A stretch of 64,000 bases of DNA from NCBI RefSeq assembly GCF_014489635.1, contig NZ_CP060828.1:2480001-2544000 (forward strand), given 5' to 3'. A program made the translations under genes and the position numbers. Source of the DNA: Streptomyces roseirectus. Lineage in GTDB: Bacteria > Actinomycetota > Actinomycetes > Streptomycetales > Streptomycetaceae. The notes beneath the pieces were generated by a model, which worked only from the letters and a program-made list of their open reading frames with translations, ran no database searches and was not told the DNA's origin. Positions 9,359-18,058 of this stretch are shown here, piece by piece. Each line of letters opens with the position of its first letter. Position 1 is the first letter of the stretch.

Positions 9359-9949
9359 TCAGACCCCGGCGCCGAGCACCGAGCCGATCCGCTGCGGGTC
9401 ACCGCAGGCGATCACCAGGGCGCCGGCCTTGGAGCGGGCCAGGAGCAGGGCAGCGGAGTCGTCCGGACCACCGTTGACGGCGACCACGACGACGGGGCGC
9501 TGGGCGGCACGGCTCGCGAGGGCGGCGTCCGTGTAGAAGACGTCGTCGCGCGCGTCGTGCTGCGCCCAGTAGGACGCCTCGCCGAAGGACAGTTCGTGGG
9601 CGGTCCAGGGGTGCTGGGCGCCGGTGGTGACCACCAGCACGTCACCGGGGGCACGGCCCGACTCCAGCAGCAGGTCCAGGGCCTCCTCGGCGGCGTCCAG
9701 GGCGCCGTCCGCCGAAGCCGGGATCAGCTGGATCTGGACCGCCGCCGGGGCGGCAGGGGCCGTGTCGCGGGGCGTGCGCTGCGCCGGGGGCGTGGGCCGC
9801 AGGGGGCCCGGACGACCGGGGCGCGGCGGGGCCACGGGACGGGGGCCGGGTACGGGACGAGGGGTCTGCGCGCTGCGGCCGGCGGCCGGAGTGACGCGGG
9901 GACCCTGGGCACTCTCGTGAATCTGAGGCTCCTCGGGAATGAGAGGCAT
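9359..9949 (-). CDS. Conserved hypothetical protein with Pro-rich N terminus
   Basis: The protein has 196 residues from the ATG at 9949. Residues 1-75 are Pro/Arg/Ala-rich and probably disordered. Residues 80-196 form a compact alpha/beta domain, with A-A-E-E-A-L-D-L-L-L-E-S-G-R-A-P-G-D-V-L-V-V-T-T-G, H-P-W-T-A-H-E-L-S-F-G-E-A-S-Y-W and a final A-G-A-L-V-I-A-C-G-D-P-Q-R-I. This spacing resembles the C-terminal part of a UvrD/Rep-type helicase, but no ATPase motif is present, so it may be a degenerate relic. That is only an impression. It lies downstream of rnhB in the same direction, 68 bases away. Confidence 0.7.
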   Translation of the reverse strand: MPLIPEEPQIHESAQGPRVTPAAGRSAQTPRPVPGPRPVAPPRPGRPGPLRPTPPAQRTPRDTAPAAPAAVQIQLIPASADGALDAAEEALDLLLESGRAPGDVLVVTTGAQHPWTAHELSFGEASYWAQHDARDDVFYTDAALASRAAQRPVVVVAVNGGPDDSAALLLARSKAGALVIACGDPQRIGSVLGAGV

Positions 9950-10017
9950 GAGCTGATTTTTATCAAACACTGGTGCGACTCGCGCGAGTGGGTGGCACAT
10001 CAGTGCGAACGGTCACG

Positions 10018-10728
10018 TCAGAAGTCGAAGCCGAGCTGGCCCTCGATCTCCGGAGCGCTTCCGTCCGCCCAACTGCGGGCCTTCTTGAGGTGCCGCCACT
10101 GGGGCAGCGCATCGAGGTACGCCCACGAGAGCCGGTGGTACGGGGTGGGCCCCCGCTCCTCCAGCGCGGCCTTGTGCACGGGTGACGGATACCCGGCGTT
10201 GTCCGCGAAACCGAAGTCTGCATGGTCGACGCCCAGTTCGGCCATCATTTTGTCGCGCTGGACCTTGGCGATGACCGAGGCGGCCGCGACCGCCACGCAC
10301 GACCGGTCGCCCTTGATGACGGTACGGACCCGCCAGGGCGTGCCGAGGTAGTCGTGCTTGCCGTCCAGGATGACCGCGTCGGGCCGGACCGGAAGGGCTT
10401 CCAGGGCACGGACCGCCGCGAGTCGCAGGGCCGCGGTCATGCCCTTCTCGTCGATCTCCTCGGGCGAGGCGTGGCCCAGGGAGTAGGACGTCACCCAGCC
10501 GCGAAGTTCCTCGGCGAGTTCGGTACGTCGTCGGACGGTCAGCAGCTTGGAGTCGGTGAGGCCCATGGGGGCTCGGCGCAGTCCGGTGACCGCCGCGCAG
10601 ACGGTGACGGGACCGGCCCACGCGCCCCGGCCCACCTCGTCGACACCGGCAATGACCTTCGCTCCGGTCGTCGCGCGAAGGGAGCGCTCGACGGTGTGAG
10701 TGGGTGGTTCGTACGGCATGGCGCCCAT
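10018..10728 (-). CDS. rnhB: Ribonuclease HII
   Basis: The protein has 236 residues from the ATG at 10728; an ATG three codons later (10719) is an alternative. It cleaves the RNA strand of RNA-DNA hybrids and starts ribonucleotide excision repair. The signature D-E-V-G-R-G (30-35) supplies two acidic active-site residues. L-T-D-S-K and [10 protein letters not shown] carry further conserved positions, and [12 protein letters not shown] is the family's second block. Length is normal for actinobacterial RNase HII. Its co-location with a RecQ-like helicase and ribonucleotide reductase fits a role in clearing misincorporated ribonucleotides. Confidence 0.95.
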   Translation of the reverse strand: MGAMPYEPPTHTVERSLRATTGAKVIAGVDEVGRGAWAGPVTVCAAVTGLRRAPMGLTDSKLLTVRRRTELAEELRGWVTSYSLGHASPEEIDEKGMTAALRLAAVRALEALPVRPDAVILDGKHDYLGTPWRVRTVIKGDRSCVAVAAASVIAKVQRDKMMAELGVDHADFGFADNAGYPSPVHKAALEERGPTPYHRLSWAYLDALPQWRHLKKARSWADGSAPEIEGQLGFDF

Positions 10729-10925
10729 AGCCTACGCCGCGCGGATCGGTGCGCGACACCCCGGTCCCGCCGGTGAGTTCACAGCGCGACGGCGGCGGTG
10801 GTCCGTTCGCTGCCGCATCGGCCGGGGTGCCGTCGCGACAGCCGTCCGCCGTCCGCGCCCGCCTCGGGTTTCCCGGCGTGCGGAGGCTCCCGCGCGCCGT
10901 CCGCGGTCGCACCTGTGAAGCGGCC

Positions 10926-11858
10926 TCACGAAGGCATCCGCAGCCACCTGGGCAGCGCCTCCGTACGCGCCGTCCACTCCCTGGGCGGTGCTCCGGTGCT
11001 CCCCGCCGCGACGATCCCGCCGACGATGGCGCACGTCGTGTCGACGTCGCCGCCCGCCTGGGCCGTCGTCCAGAACGCCGACTCGTAGTCGCCGAGGGCG
11101 CGGGCGGCCGACCAGAGGGCGAAGGGGACGGTGTCGTGGGCGGTGGTGCGGCGGCCGCAGCCGAGGACGGCGGCGACGGTGTCCGGGTCGGAGTAGTCGA
11201 GCATGTCGCGGGCGCGCCGCAGCCCGGCCGAGACGGCGCTCCTGGGGACGAGGGCGACGACGCCGTCGAGCAGGGCCTCGGGGGCGGGCGGGCCGTCGTC
11301 CGCGGCGGCCAGGGCCGTGGCTGCGGCGACGGCCATGGCGCCGGCGACGGCCTCGCGGTGCTGGTGGGTGGGGTAGGCGGAGATCTCGGCCTGGTGGGTC
11401 GCCTGCTCGGGGTCGTCGGCGTACCAGGCGCCGAGCGGGGCGATGCGCATGGCGGCGCCGTTGCCCCAGGAGCCCTGGCCGTCGAAGAGCGCGGCGGCCA
11501 GTTCGCGCCAGTCGCCGCCCTCGCGCACCAGCCGCAGGAGCCGGTTGACGGCGGGCCCGTAGCCGCGGTCGAAGTCGTGGTGCTCGGCGAACGAGCGGGC
11601 CAGGGCGTCCTGGTCGACGCGGTGGTGGGCGGTGAGGACGGCGACGACGGAGCAGGCCATCTCCGTGTCGTCGGTCCACTGCCAGTCGCCGGGCGGCAGC
11701 TCGCGGCGGCCGAGCAGCGGGTAGTTCTCCGGGACGAAGAACTGGGAGCCCAGCGCGTCTCCCACGGACAGGCCGCGCAGGCTGGCCAGGGCGCGGGCCA
11801 GACGCGGGTCGGCCGGGGCGGTGGAGGGGTCGTAAGGGTCGAAGGGGACGGAAGTCAT
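10926..11858 (-). CDS. ADP-ribosylglycohydrolase family protein
   Basis: The protein has 310 residues from the ATG at 11858. A longer start at 11912 would overlap the preceding gene by 44 bases and is less likely. Family motifs are G-L-S-V-G-D-A-L-G-S near the N terminus, W-T-D-D-T-E-M-A (metal-binding aspartates), G-S-W-G-N-G-A-A-M-R and G-G-D-V-D-T-T near the C terminus. The last normally supplies further metal ligands (GGDxDT). Such enzymes remove ADP-ribose from proteins or small molecules using two divalent metals. The start is 10 bases after the stop of the histidine phosphatase gene, so the two are probably co-transcribed. Confidence 0.88.
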   Translation of the reverse strand: MTSVPFDPYDPSTAPADPRLARALASLRGLSVGDALGSQFFVPENYPLLGRRELPPGDWQWTDDTEMACSVVAVLTAHHRVDQDALARSFAEHHDFDRGYGPAVNRLLRLVREGGDWRELAAALFDGQGSWGNGAAMRIAPLGAWYADDPEQATHQAEISAYPTHQHREAVAGAMAVAAATALAAADDGPPAPEALLDGVVALVPRSAVSAGLRRARDMLDYSDPDTVAAVLGCGRRTTAHDTVPFALWSAARALGDYESAFWTTAQAGGDVDTTCAIVGGIVAAGSTGAPPREWTARTEALPRWLRMPS

Positions 11859-11868
11859 CGCCGTCACC

Positions 11869-12528
11869 CTATCCGGTGACGCCGTACGACTCCGGGTCTC
11901 GCCAGCGTTCAAAGGGCTTGTCCAGTGTGTAGCGGCCGTCTTCTCCCAGAACGAGCATCCGCATCTCCGCGTTCCCGGGATTGGACAGGGATTCGAAATC
12001 GGCGACGGTCCAGTGGAACCAGCGCATGCAGAACAGCCGCATGGCGAGGCCGTGGGTGACGATCAGGACGTTCGGCGGGTGGTCGGGGTCCTCGAAGCTG
12101 CGGAACAGGCTCTCCAGGAAGCCGCCGACCCGGTCGTACACGTCGGCGCCGCTCTCGCCCTGGGCGAAGCGGTAGAAGAAGTGCCCGTAGGCGTCCCGGT
12201 ACGCCTTCTGGAGGCGTACGTCGTCGCGGTCCTGCCAGTTGCCCCAGTCCTGTTCGCGCAGCCGGGGCTCCTCGCGCACGCGTATGCGGTCGGGGTCGAG
12301 GTGGAAGGCGCGCAGGGTCTCGTGGGTGCGCCGGTAGGGGGAGACGTACACGCTCACCCGTTCGTCGCCGAAGACCTCCCGGATGGTCTTCCCGGTCTCC
12401 TCCGCCTGCCGCCATCCCCGGTCGGTGAGGGCGAGCGCGTGGTCGGGTTCGCGTTCGTAGACGGTGTCATCAACATTGCCCGTTGACTCCCCGTGCCGGA
12501 CAAGGACGATGCGCCGTGGTCGTGCCAT
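11869..12528 (-). CDS. Histidine phosphatase family protein
   Basis: The protein has 219 residues. The N-terminal L-V-R-H-G-E-S-T-G-N motif carries the nucleophilic histidine (RHG). S-P-Y-R-R-T-H-E-T gives the second arginine and L-I-V-T-H-G-L-A-M-R the C-terminal catalytic histidine, so all core residues of the phosphoglycerate-mutase superfamily are present. E-Q-D-W-G-N-W is also conserved. The substrate cannot be told from sequence; relatives act on phosphosugars or nucleotide phosphates in the cytoplasm. The downstream ADP-ribosylglycohydrolase starts 10 bases later. Confidence 0.88.
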   Translation of the reverse strand: MARPRRIVLVRHGESTGNVDDTVYEREPDHALALTDRGWRQAEETGKTIREVFGDERVSVYVSPYRRTHETLRAFHLDPDRIRVREEPRLREQDWGNWQDRDDVRLQKAYRDAYGHFFYRFAQGESGADVYDRVGGFLESLFRSFEDPDHPPNVLIVTHGLAMRLFCMRWFHWTVADFESLSNPGNAEMRMLVLGEDGRYTLDKPFERWRDPESYGVTG

Positions 12529-12634
12529 GCCGAAACCCTAGATCGAGTCACGTCGTTTCGAGCACTCGTACGGTCCTCATACGGCGTAGGTCACACGGAA
12601 CAGGGGCCACGCGTACGCGTGCGCGAAGCGGTCG

Positions 12635-13240
12635 TCAGACCGTCCAGGCGGACTCCATCTCGACGATGTCGCCGGTGAGGGCGGCGATGTCGGCCTCGGT
12701 CTGGGCGCGCAGGGCGAGGCGTTCGATGCGTTCGGTGCGGTACTTGCCGTGCTCGGCCTCGGAGCGCCACATCGACAGGACCATGAACTCGTTGCCGGGT
12801 GCCTCGGCGAACAGGCCCCGGATCATGCCGGGCGAGCCGGCCATGGCGGGGTTCCAGACCTTCTCCTGCATCAGCGTGAAGTGCTCGGCGCGCTCCTCGT
12901 GGACCCGGGACAGGGCGACGCGCAGCAGGTCGGCGTCGGTGAAGCGGGGTTCGAAGCCGGTCTTGACGTCGAAGCGGTAGTCGAACAGCCGGACCTGGGC
13001 GTCCCGGAAGGTGCCGACCTGGGCGGCGGCGAGCCGGTCGTGGGAGCGGGCCATGAAGGAGTCGTAGAAGGCGCGGCTCTCCCAGAAGGCGAAGACGTGC
13101 GCGACCGCAGGACGGCTCCGGCTCCAGCCGCCGCCCTGTCCGCGGAATCCCGGCTCCCCCAGAAGCCCCGCCCACTTTCGCTGTCCGCGTTCGAAACCTC
13201 GGCGGTCCACCACGGTGCAGCGAATCCACTTGACCAGCAC
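12635..13240 (-). CDS. DUF4937 / YdbC-type protein with two ABM-like halves
   Basis: The protein has 201 residues from a GTG at 13240, which gives the N terminus V-L-V-K-W-I-R-C typical of this family. A longer frame upstream is only the antisense of the TerD gene. Residues 1-90 match DUF4937. Residues 105-200 look like a second ferredoxin-like, antibiotic-biosynthesis-monooxygenase fold, with F-M-V-L-S-M-W-R-S-E-A-E-H. Proteins of this fold often oxidise or bind small aromatic compounds or haem, but no catalytic role can be assigned. The start is 135 bases from the divergent TerD gene. Confidence 0.75.
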   Translation of the reverse strand: MLVKWIRCTVVDRRGFERGQRKWAGLLGEPGFRGQGGGWSRSRPAVAHVFAFWESRAFYDSFMARSHDRLAAAQVGTFRDAQVRLFDYRFDVKTGFEPRFTDADLLRVALSRVHEERAEHFTLMQEKVWNPAMAGSPGMIRGLFAEAPGNEFMVLSMWRSEAEHGKYRTERIERLALRAQTEADIAALTGDIVEMESAWTV

Positions 13241-13375
13241 CGCGCCATGGTAAGGCCCCGGGGCGTGGCGCCGGTCACGCTCAGCCGGGCTCTCTCGTAC
13301 GCGCGCGTGGCAGGATGGACAACCGGCCCTGACGACCGGGCAGTTCGGGCCGCGAACCACAGAAGGGGAAGCCTG

Positions 13376-13909
13376 ATGAACGGCATCGTCAAGGGGATCC
13401 GCAAGGTCGAGATCTCGGTCAAGTGGGACCCCAGCCCGGCAGGGCAGCCGGCCACCGATCTGGACGTCGTCGCCGCGACGTATCTCCAGAGCGACCCGCA
13501 GGGCGCTCCCGGTTACGTCGTGCACTTCGACAGCCGGTCCCCCGACGGCACGATCTACCTCAACCGCGACAGCAAGGACGGCAAGGGCTTCGGCTGGGAC
13601 GAGGTGATGACGATCGAACTCGACCGCCTGGACGCCCGTTACGCGCGCGTGGTGGTCGGTCTGGTCATCCAGCAGCGCCCCGACCACCGGACGTTCGTCA
13701 GCGTCGTCAACCCGAGGTTCCGCATCCGCGAGGGCTACACGGTCCTGGCGGAGGGCGACTTCGGCGGCATCCTCGGCTCCACGGCGGCCACCGTCGCCGC
13801 GTTCGTCCGCGACCCCAAGGACGGCTGGGAGTTCCACGAGGGCGTCCACGGCTTCGAGGACGACCCTGCCGAGTTCACCCGCGTCATGGGCACCACCCGC
13901 CCGTCCTGA
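13376..13909 (+). CDS. TerD-family calcium-binding stress protein
   Basis: The protein has 177 residues with a purine-rich ribosome site AAGGGGAAG before the ATG. The N terminus starts with G-I-V-K-G-I-R-K-V-E-I-S-V-K-W-D rather than the usual calcium-binding D-x-D start, but T-D-L-D-V-V-A-A and G-W-D-E-V-M-T-I-E-L-D-R-L match TerD folds. TerD proteins are cytoplasmic calcium-binding proteins linked to tellurite and other stresses. The protein is divergent within the family, so calcium binding is uncertain. A perfect palindromic terminator follows at once. Confidence 0.8.
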   Translation: MNGIVKGIRKVEISVKWDPSPAGQPATDLDVVAATYLQSDPQGAPGYVVHFDSRSPDGTIYLNRDSKDGKGFGWDEVMTIELDRLDARYARVVVGLVIQQRPDHRTFVSVVNPRFRIREGYTVLAEGDFGGILGSTAATVAAFVRDPKDGWEFHEGVHGFEDDPAEFTRVMGTTRPS

Positions 13910-13930
13910 CCTCGCGCGCGCGTACGACGC

Positions 13931-13966
13931 GGTAAGGGGCGTCGGCCATGGCCGACGCCCCTTACC
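13931..13966. terminator. Perfect 36-base palindromic bidirectional terminator
   Basis: Bases 13931-13947 (GGTAAGGGGCGTCGGCC) are the exact reverse complement of 13950-13966, and the central AT makes the whole 36 bases self-complementary. It sits between the stops of the convergent TerD gene and nrdJ, so it can end both transcripts. Confidence 0.85.
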
Positions 13967-14009
13967 TGTGACGCCTACCGGTCAGACCGGTGAGCGTCCC
14001 TGCTCATGA

Positions 14010-16904
14010 TCAGCTGCAGCCGCTGGTCGAGCCGCAGCCCTCGCAGATGTAGCAGGAGCCGGCGCGCTGCATCTTGGTGCCGCAGGAGAAGCAGAGCGGA
14101 GCGTCGGCCTGGATGCCGAGTTGCATCTCGACCAGTTCCGCACTGGTGTGCGCCTGCTTGGGGGCGGGCACGGCGACCGGGGCGGCCACGGGCGGGGCGG
14201 TCACCGGGGCCGACTGGAGCGGGGCGGACTGGGCCAGACCCTCGACGTCGACCTCGTCCTCGACGGGCTCGTACGAGCCCGTCTCCAGGTGGCGCTGGCG
14301 CTCCTCGGCGGAGTGGATGCCGAGCGCGGAGCGGGTCTCGAAGGGCAGGAAGTCCAGCGCCAGGCGGCGGAAGATGTAGTCGACGATGGACTGGGCCATC
14401 CGCACGTCCGGGTCGTCGGTCATGCCGGCCGGCTCGAAGCGCATGTTGGTGAACTTCGAGACGTACGTCTCCAGGGGCACGCCGTACTGGAGGCCGACGG
14501 AGACCGCGATGGAGAAGGCGTCCATCATGCCCGCGAGGGTGGAGCCCTGCTTGGACATCTTCAGGAAGACCTCGCCCAGGCCGTCGTCGGGGTAGGAGTT
14601 GGCCGTCATGTAGCCCTCGGCGCCGCCGACCGTGAAGGACGTGGTGATGCCGGGGCGGCCCTTGGGGAGGCGCTTGCGGACCGGGCGGTACTCGATGACC
14701 TTCTCGACGGCCTCGCGGATCGCCGCCTCGGTCTTCTCGGTGACCTCGGCCTTCTCGTCCTTGTCGGACTTGGTCTTCGCGGAGAGGGGCTGGCCGACCT
14801 TGCAGTTGTCGCGGTAGATCGCGAGCGCCTTGACGCCGAGCTTCCACGCCTCGAAGTAGATCTCCTCGACCTCCTCGACGGTCGCCGTCTCCGGCATGTT
14901 GACCGTCTTGGAGATGGCGCCCGAGATCCAGGGCTGGATCGCGGCCATCATCCGGACGTGGCCCATCGGGGAGATGGCGCGCTCGCCCATGGCGCAGTCG
15001 AAGACCTCGTAGTGCTCCGGCTTGAGGCTCGGGGCGTCGATCACGTTGCCGTGCTCGGAGATGTGGGCGACGATCGCCTCGATCTGCTCCTCCTGGTAAC
15101 CCAGGCGGCGCAGGGCCTGCGGGACGGTGCCGTTGACGATCTGCATCGAGCCGCCGCCGACGAGCTTCTTGAACTTGACCAGGGCGAGGTCGGGCTCGAC
15201 GCCGGTGGTGTCGCAGGACATCGCGAGACCGATGGTGCCGGTCGGCGCGAGGACGGACGCCTGGGCGTTACGGAAACCGTTCTGCTTGCCGAGCCGCAGG
15301 ACGTCCTGCCATGCCTCCGTGGCGGCGGCCCAGACGGGGGTGTCCAGGTCGTCCATGGTGGTGGCGGCGCCGTTGGCGTCCGCGTGCTGCTTCATGACGC
15401 GGTTGTGGGCGTCGGCATTGCGCGCGTAGCCGTCGTAGGGGCCGACGACGGCGGCGAGCTCGGCGGAGCGGCGGTAGGCCGTACCGGTCATCAGGGAGGT
15501 GATGGAACCGGCGAGGGCGCGGCCGCCGTCGGAGTCGTACGCGTGGCCGGTCGCCATCAGGAGGGCGCCGAGGTTGGCGTAGCCGATGCCGAGCTGGCGG
15601 AAGGCGCGGGTGTTCTCGCCGATCTTCTGGGTGGGGAAGTCGGCGAAGCAGATGGAGATGTCCATCGCGGTGATGACCAGCTCGACGACCTGCTGGAAGC
15701 GCTCGGTCTCGAAGGACTGGTTGCCCTTGCCGTCGTCCTTGAGGAACTTCATCAGGTTCAGCGAGGCGAGGTTGCAGGACGTGTTGTCCAGGTGCATGTA
15801 CTCGCTGCACGGGTTCGACGCGGTGATCCGGCCGGACTCGGGGCAGGTGTGCCAGTGGTTGATCACGCCGTCGTACTGGATGCCCGGGTCGGCGCACGCC
15901 CACGCGGCCTCGGCGAGCTTGCGGAACAGCGCCTTGGCGTCGACCTTCTCGATGACCTCGCCGGTCAGGCGCGCGCGCAGGCCGAACTCGGTGCCGTTCT
16001 CGACGGCCGTCATGAACTCGTCGTTCACGCGCACGCTGTTGTTGGCGTTCTGGTACTGGACCGACGTGATGTCGTCGCCGCCGAGGTCCATGTCGAAGCC
16101 CGCGTCGCGCAGGGCTCGGATCTTCTCCTCCTCCTTGACCTTGGTGGCGATGAAGTCCTCGACGTCCGGGTGGTCGACGTCCAGGACGACCATCTTGGCC
16201 GCGCGGCGGGTGGCGCCGCCGGACTTGATGGTGCCGGCCGAGGCGTCGGCGCCGCGCATGAAGGAGACCGGGCCCGAGGCGTTGCCGCCGGAGGAGAGGA
16301 GTTCCTTGGAGGAGCGGATGCGCGAGAGGTTCAGGCCGGCGCCGGAGCCGCCCTTGAAGATCATGCCCTCTTCCTTGTACCAGTCGAGAATCGACTCCAT
16401 GGAGTCGTCGACGGCCAGGATGAAGCAGGCGGAGACCTGCTGGGGCTGCGGGGTGCCGACGTTGAACCAGACGGGGCTGTTGAAGCTGAAGATCTGGTGC
16501 AGGAGGGCGTACGCCAGTTCGTGCTCGAAGATCTCGGCGTCGGCGGGGGAGGCGAAGTACTTGTTGTCCTCGCCGGCCTTCGTGTAGGTCTTCACGATGC
16601 GGTCGATCAGCTGCTTGAGGCTGACCTCGCGCTGCGGGGTGCCGACCGCTCCGCGGAAGTACTTGCTGGTGACGATGTTGACCGCGTTCACCGACCAGAA
16701 GTCGGGGAACTCGACGCCACGCTGCTCGAAGTTGACCGAGCCGTCGCGCCAGTTGGTCATGACGACGTCACGGCGCTCCCAGGCCACCTCGTCGTACGGG
16801 TGCACGCCGGGGGTGGTGTGGATGCGCTCGATACGCAGGCCCTTCGTGGCCTTGGCGCCCTTGGCTCGGGAACCTCGTGCCGGACCGCTCGCCGTCTCTG
16901 TCAT
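14010..16904 (-). CDS. nrdJ: Adenosylcobalamin-dependent (class II) ribonucleotide reductase
   Basis: The protein has 964 residues from the ATG at 16904, preceded by AGGGAGG. It reduces ribonucleotides to deoxyribonucleotides without oxygen, using B12. N-P-C-S-E-Y-M, F-N-S-P-V-W-F-N-V-G and P-T-G-T-I-G-L-A-M are class II signatures. The C terminus carries an Ala/Pro/Val linker followed by a zinc-ribbon-like C-F-S-C-G-T-K and C-Y-I-C-E-G-C-G tail, which in Streptomyces NrdJ holds the redox-active cysteines that recharge the active site. Length fits the actinobacterial family. It lies 146 bases downstream of nrdR, and in Streptomyces the pair is one operon repressed by NrdR. Confidence 0.97.
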   Translation of the reverse strand: MTETASGPARGSRAKGAKATKGLRIERIHTTPGVHPYDEVAWERRDVVMTNWRDGSVNFEQRGVEFPDFWSVNAVNIVTSKYFRGAVGTPQREVSLKQLIDRIVKTYTKAGEDNKYFASPADAEIFEHELAYALLHQIFSFNSPVWFNVGTPQPQQVSACFILAVDDSMESILDWYKEEGMIFKGGSGAGLNLSRIRSSKELLSSGGNASGPVSFMRGADASAGTIKSGGATRRAAKMVVLDVDHPDVEDFIATKVKEEEKIRALRDAGFDMDLGGDDITSVQYQNANNSVRVNDEFMTAVENGTEFGLRARLTGEVIEKVDAKALFRKLAEAAWACADPGIQYDGVINHWHTCPESGRITASNPCSEYMHLDNTSCNLASLNLMKFLKDDGKGNQSFETERFQQVVELVITAMDISICFADFPTQKIGENTRAFRQLGIGYANLGALLMATGHAYDSDGGRALAGSITSLMTGTAYRRSAELAAVVGPYDGYARNADAHNRVMKQHADANGAATTMDDLDTPVWAAATEAWQDVLRLGKQNGFRNAQASVLAPTGTIGLAMSCDTTGVEPDLALVKFKKLVGGGSMQIVNGTVPQALRRLGYQEEQIEAIVAHISEHGNVIDAPSLKPEHYEVFDCAMGERAISPMGHVRMMAAIQPWISGAISKTVNMPETATVEEVEEIYFEAWKLGVKALAIYRDNCKVGQPLSAKTKSDKDEKAEVTEKTEAAIREAVEKVIEYRPVRKRLPKGRPGITTSFTVGGAEGYMTANSYPDDGLGEVFLKMSKQGSTLAGMMDAFSIAVSVGLQYGVPLETYVSKFTNMRFEPAGMTDDPDVRMAQSIVDYIFRRLALDFLPFETRSALGIHSAEERQRHLETGSYEPVEDEVDVEGLAQSAPLQSAPVTAPPVAAPVAVPAPKQAHTSAELVEMQLGIQADAPLCFSCGTKMQRAGSCYICEGCGSTSGCS

Positions 16905-17050
16905 GCCGCCTCCCTGGTACAGGCAAAAACGCCCAGAAATGCCACGTTGTTCCCGTGACACAGTGTGATTTCTGAAGTTGCGGGCACAACGCTCTACCGC
17001 CCGCAACAGGTCTCTTCCTCGCCGCCGTCCGGCCGGTCCCGGCCCTCGGA

Positions 17051-17608
17051 TCAGTCGGCGGTACGCGCGGGTTGGGGCACGTGCGCGGCCCCGGTCCCGC
17101 CGTCTTCCTCCAGGCTCCCTGGGGCGGCTCCCTCGCGGACGTCGTCGTCCGCGCGCGGGGGCGCCGTCTCTTCCCTGAGTTCCGCGATCGCGGCCTCGAA
17201 GTCCTCCAGCGAGTCGAACGCCCGGTAGACCGAGGCGAATCGCAGGTAGGCGACGAGGTCCAGCTCCTGCAGCGGGCCGAGTATGGCCAGGCCCACGTCA
17301 TGGGTGGTCAGCTCGGCGCTTCCGGTGGCCCGTACCGCCTCCTCGACCCGCTGGCCGAGCTGGGCGAGGGCGTCCTCGGTGACAGGCCGTCCCTGGCACG
17401 CCTTGCGCACGCCGTTGATGACCTTGGTGCGGCTGAAGGGTTCGGTGACTCCGGAGCGCTTGATCACCATCAGTGAGCAGGTCTCCACCGTCGTGAAACG
17501 ACGGGAGCAGTCAGGGCACTGACGGCGTCTGCGGATCGACGTGCCGTCGTCGGTCGTACGGCTGTCGACCACACGGCTGTCGGGGTGCCTGCAGAAGGGG
17601 CAGTGCAT
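17051..17608 (-). CDS. nrdR: Transcriptional repressor NrdR
   Basis: The protein has 185 residues from the ATG at 17608. The N-terminal zinc ribbon has C3, C6, C31 and C34 (M-H-C-P-F-C and Q-C-P-D-C). Residues about 47-137 form the ATP-cone, which reads the ATP/dATP balance, with V-I-K-R-S-G and [13 protein letters not shown]. NrdR represses ribonucleotide reductase genes at paired NrdR boxes. The last 40 residues are an acidic, Gly/Pro-rich extension. The ribosome site GAGGAGGG is rather far (about 12 bases) from the ATG. Two matching boxes are visible upstream at 17718-17761. Confidence 0.96.
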   Translation of the reverse strand: MHCPFCRHPDSRVVDSRTTDDGTSIRRRRQCPDCSRRFTTVETCSLMVIKRSGVTEPFSRTKVINGVRKACQGRPVTEDALAQLGQRVEEAVRATGSAELTTHDVGLAILGPLQELDLVAYLRFASVYRAFDSLEDFEAAIAELREETAPPRADDDVREGAAPGSLEEDGGTGAAHVPQPARTAD

Positions 17609-17717
17609 GGATTCCCAACCCTCCTCACAGCAGACTCGATCAGCTTCACGGGCCCCTCGGGCCTCACGAAGCAGCCCCCAGCATAGGCGATCCCCGGGGG
17701 TGCGAAGACACCGGACA

Positions 17718-17761
17718 CCACAACTTCTGGGCCACTGCTTCAATCCAACCACTACATGTGG
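17718..17761 (-). promoter_or_regulatory. Pair of NrdR boxes upstream of nrdR
   Basis: CCACAACTTCTGG (17718-17730) and CCACTACATGTGG (17749-17761) are partial dyads of the CCAC-n5-GTGG type. Their centres at 17724 and 17755 are 31 bases apart, i.e. three helical turns, as expected for paired NrdR boxes. They lie 110-153 bases upstream of the nrdR start. Confidence 0.75.
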
Positions 17762-17984
17762 GGATTGACGCACAAACACATGCCGTTCCCGCGTGTCGCA
17801 CCGATACGGGACATGCGGAGATTGCGTGAGCGCCGCACGGAGGAGAGGTGGGACTCGGGGCGCGGCCCCCGCCGGGCGGGACGGCGGCTGGCAGACTGAC
17901 ACGACAGCGCACGGAGCCACCGAACACGGCGTGAGCTATACACCTGGACTCATGATCAAGTCCAACTCTTCGGAGTTTTTCACT

Positions 17985-17998
17985 CGAACGTGTGTTTG
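17985..17998 (+). promoter_or_regulatory. SOS box (LexA operator) of lexA
   Basis: CGAACGTGTGTTTG matches the actinobacterial SOS box CGAAC-n4-GTTCG with one mismatch (T for C in the right arm). It lies 61 bases upstream of the lexA GTG, as expected for autoregulation. Confidence 0.8.
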
Positions 17999-18058
17999 GC
18001 GCAACCTTTCGAAAGCAACTACCGTTGTCAAGCAGGGAGACCATCGAGAGGGGCCGCC

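Noticed and set aside
13700..13849. Extension of the DUF4937 protein back to 13849
   Set aside because: The added part is antisense to the TerD gene. The GTG at 13240 gives the expected N terminus.
14121..16958. A 945-codon plus-strand frame over nrdJ
   Set aside because: It is antisense to nrdJ, which has all family motifs. The frame is a mirror of its codon bias.
16905..17006. An earlier start for nrdJ at 17006
   Set aside because: The ATG at 16904 has AGGGAGG at good distance. The extension has no family match.
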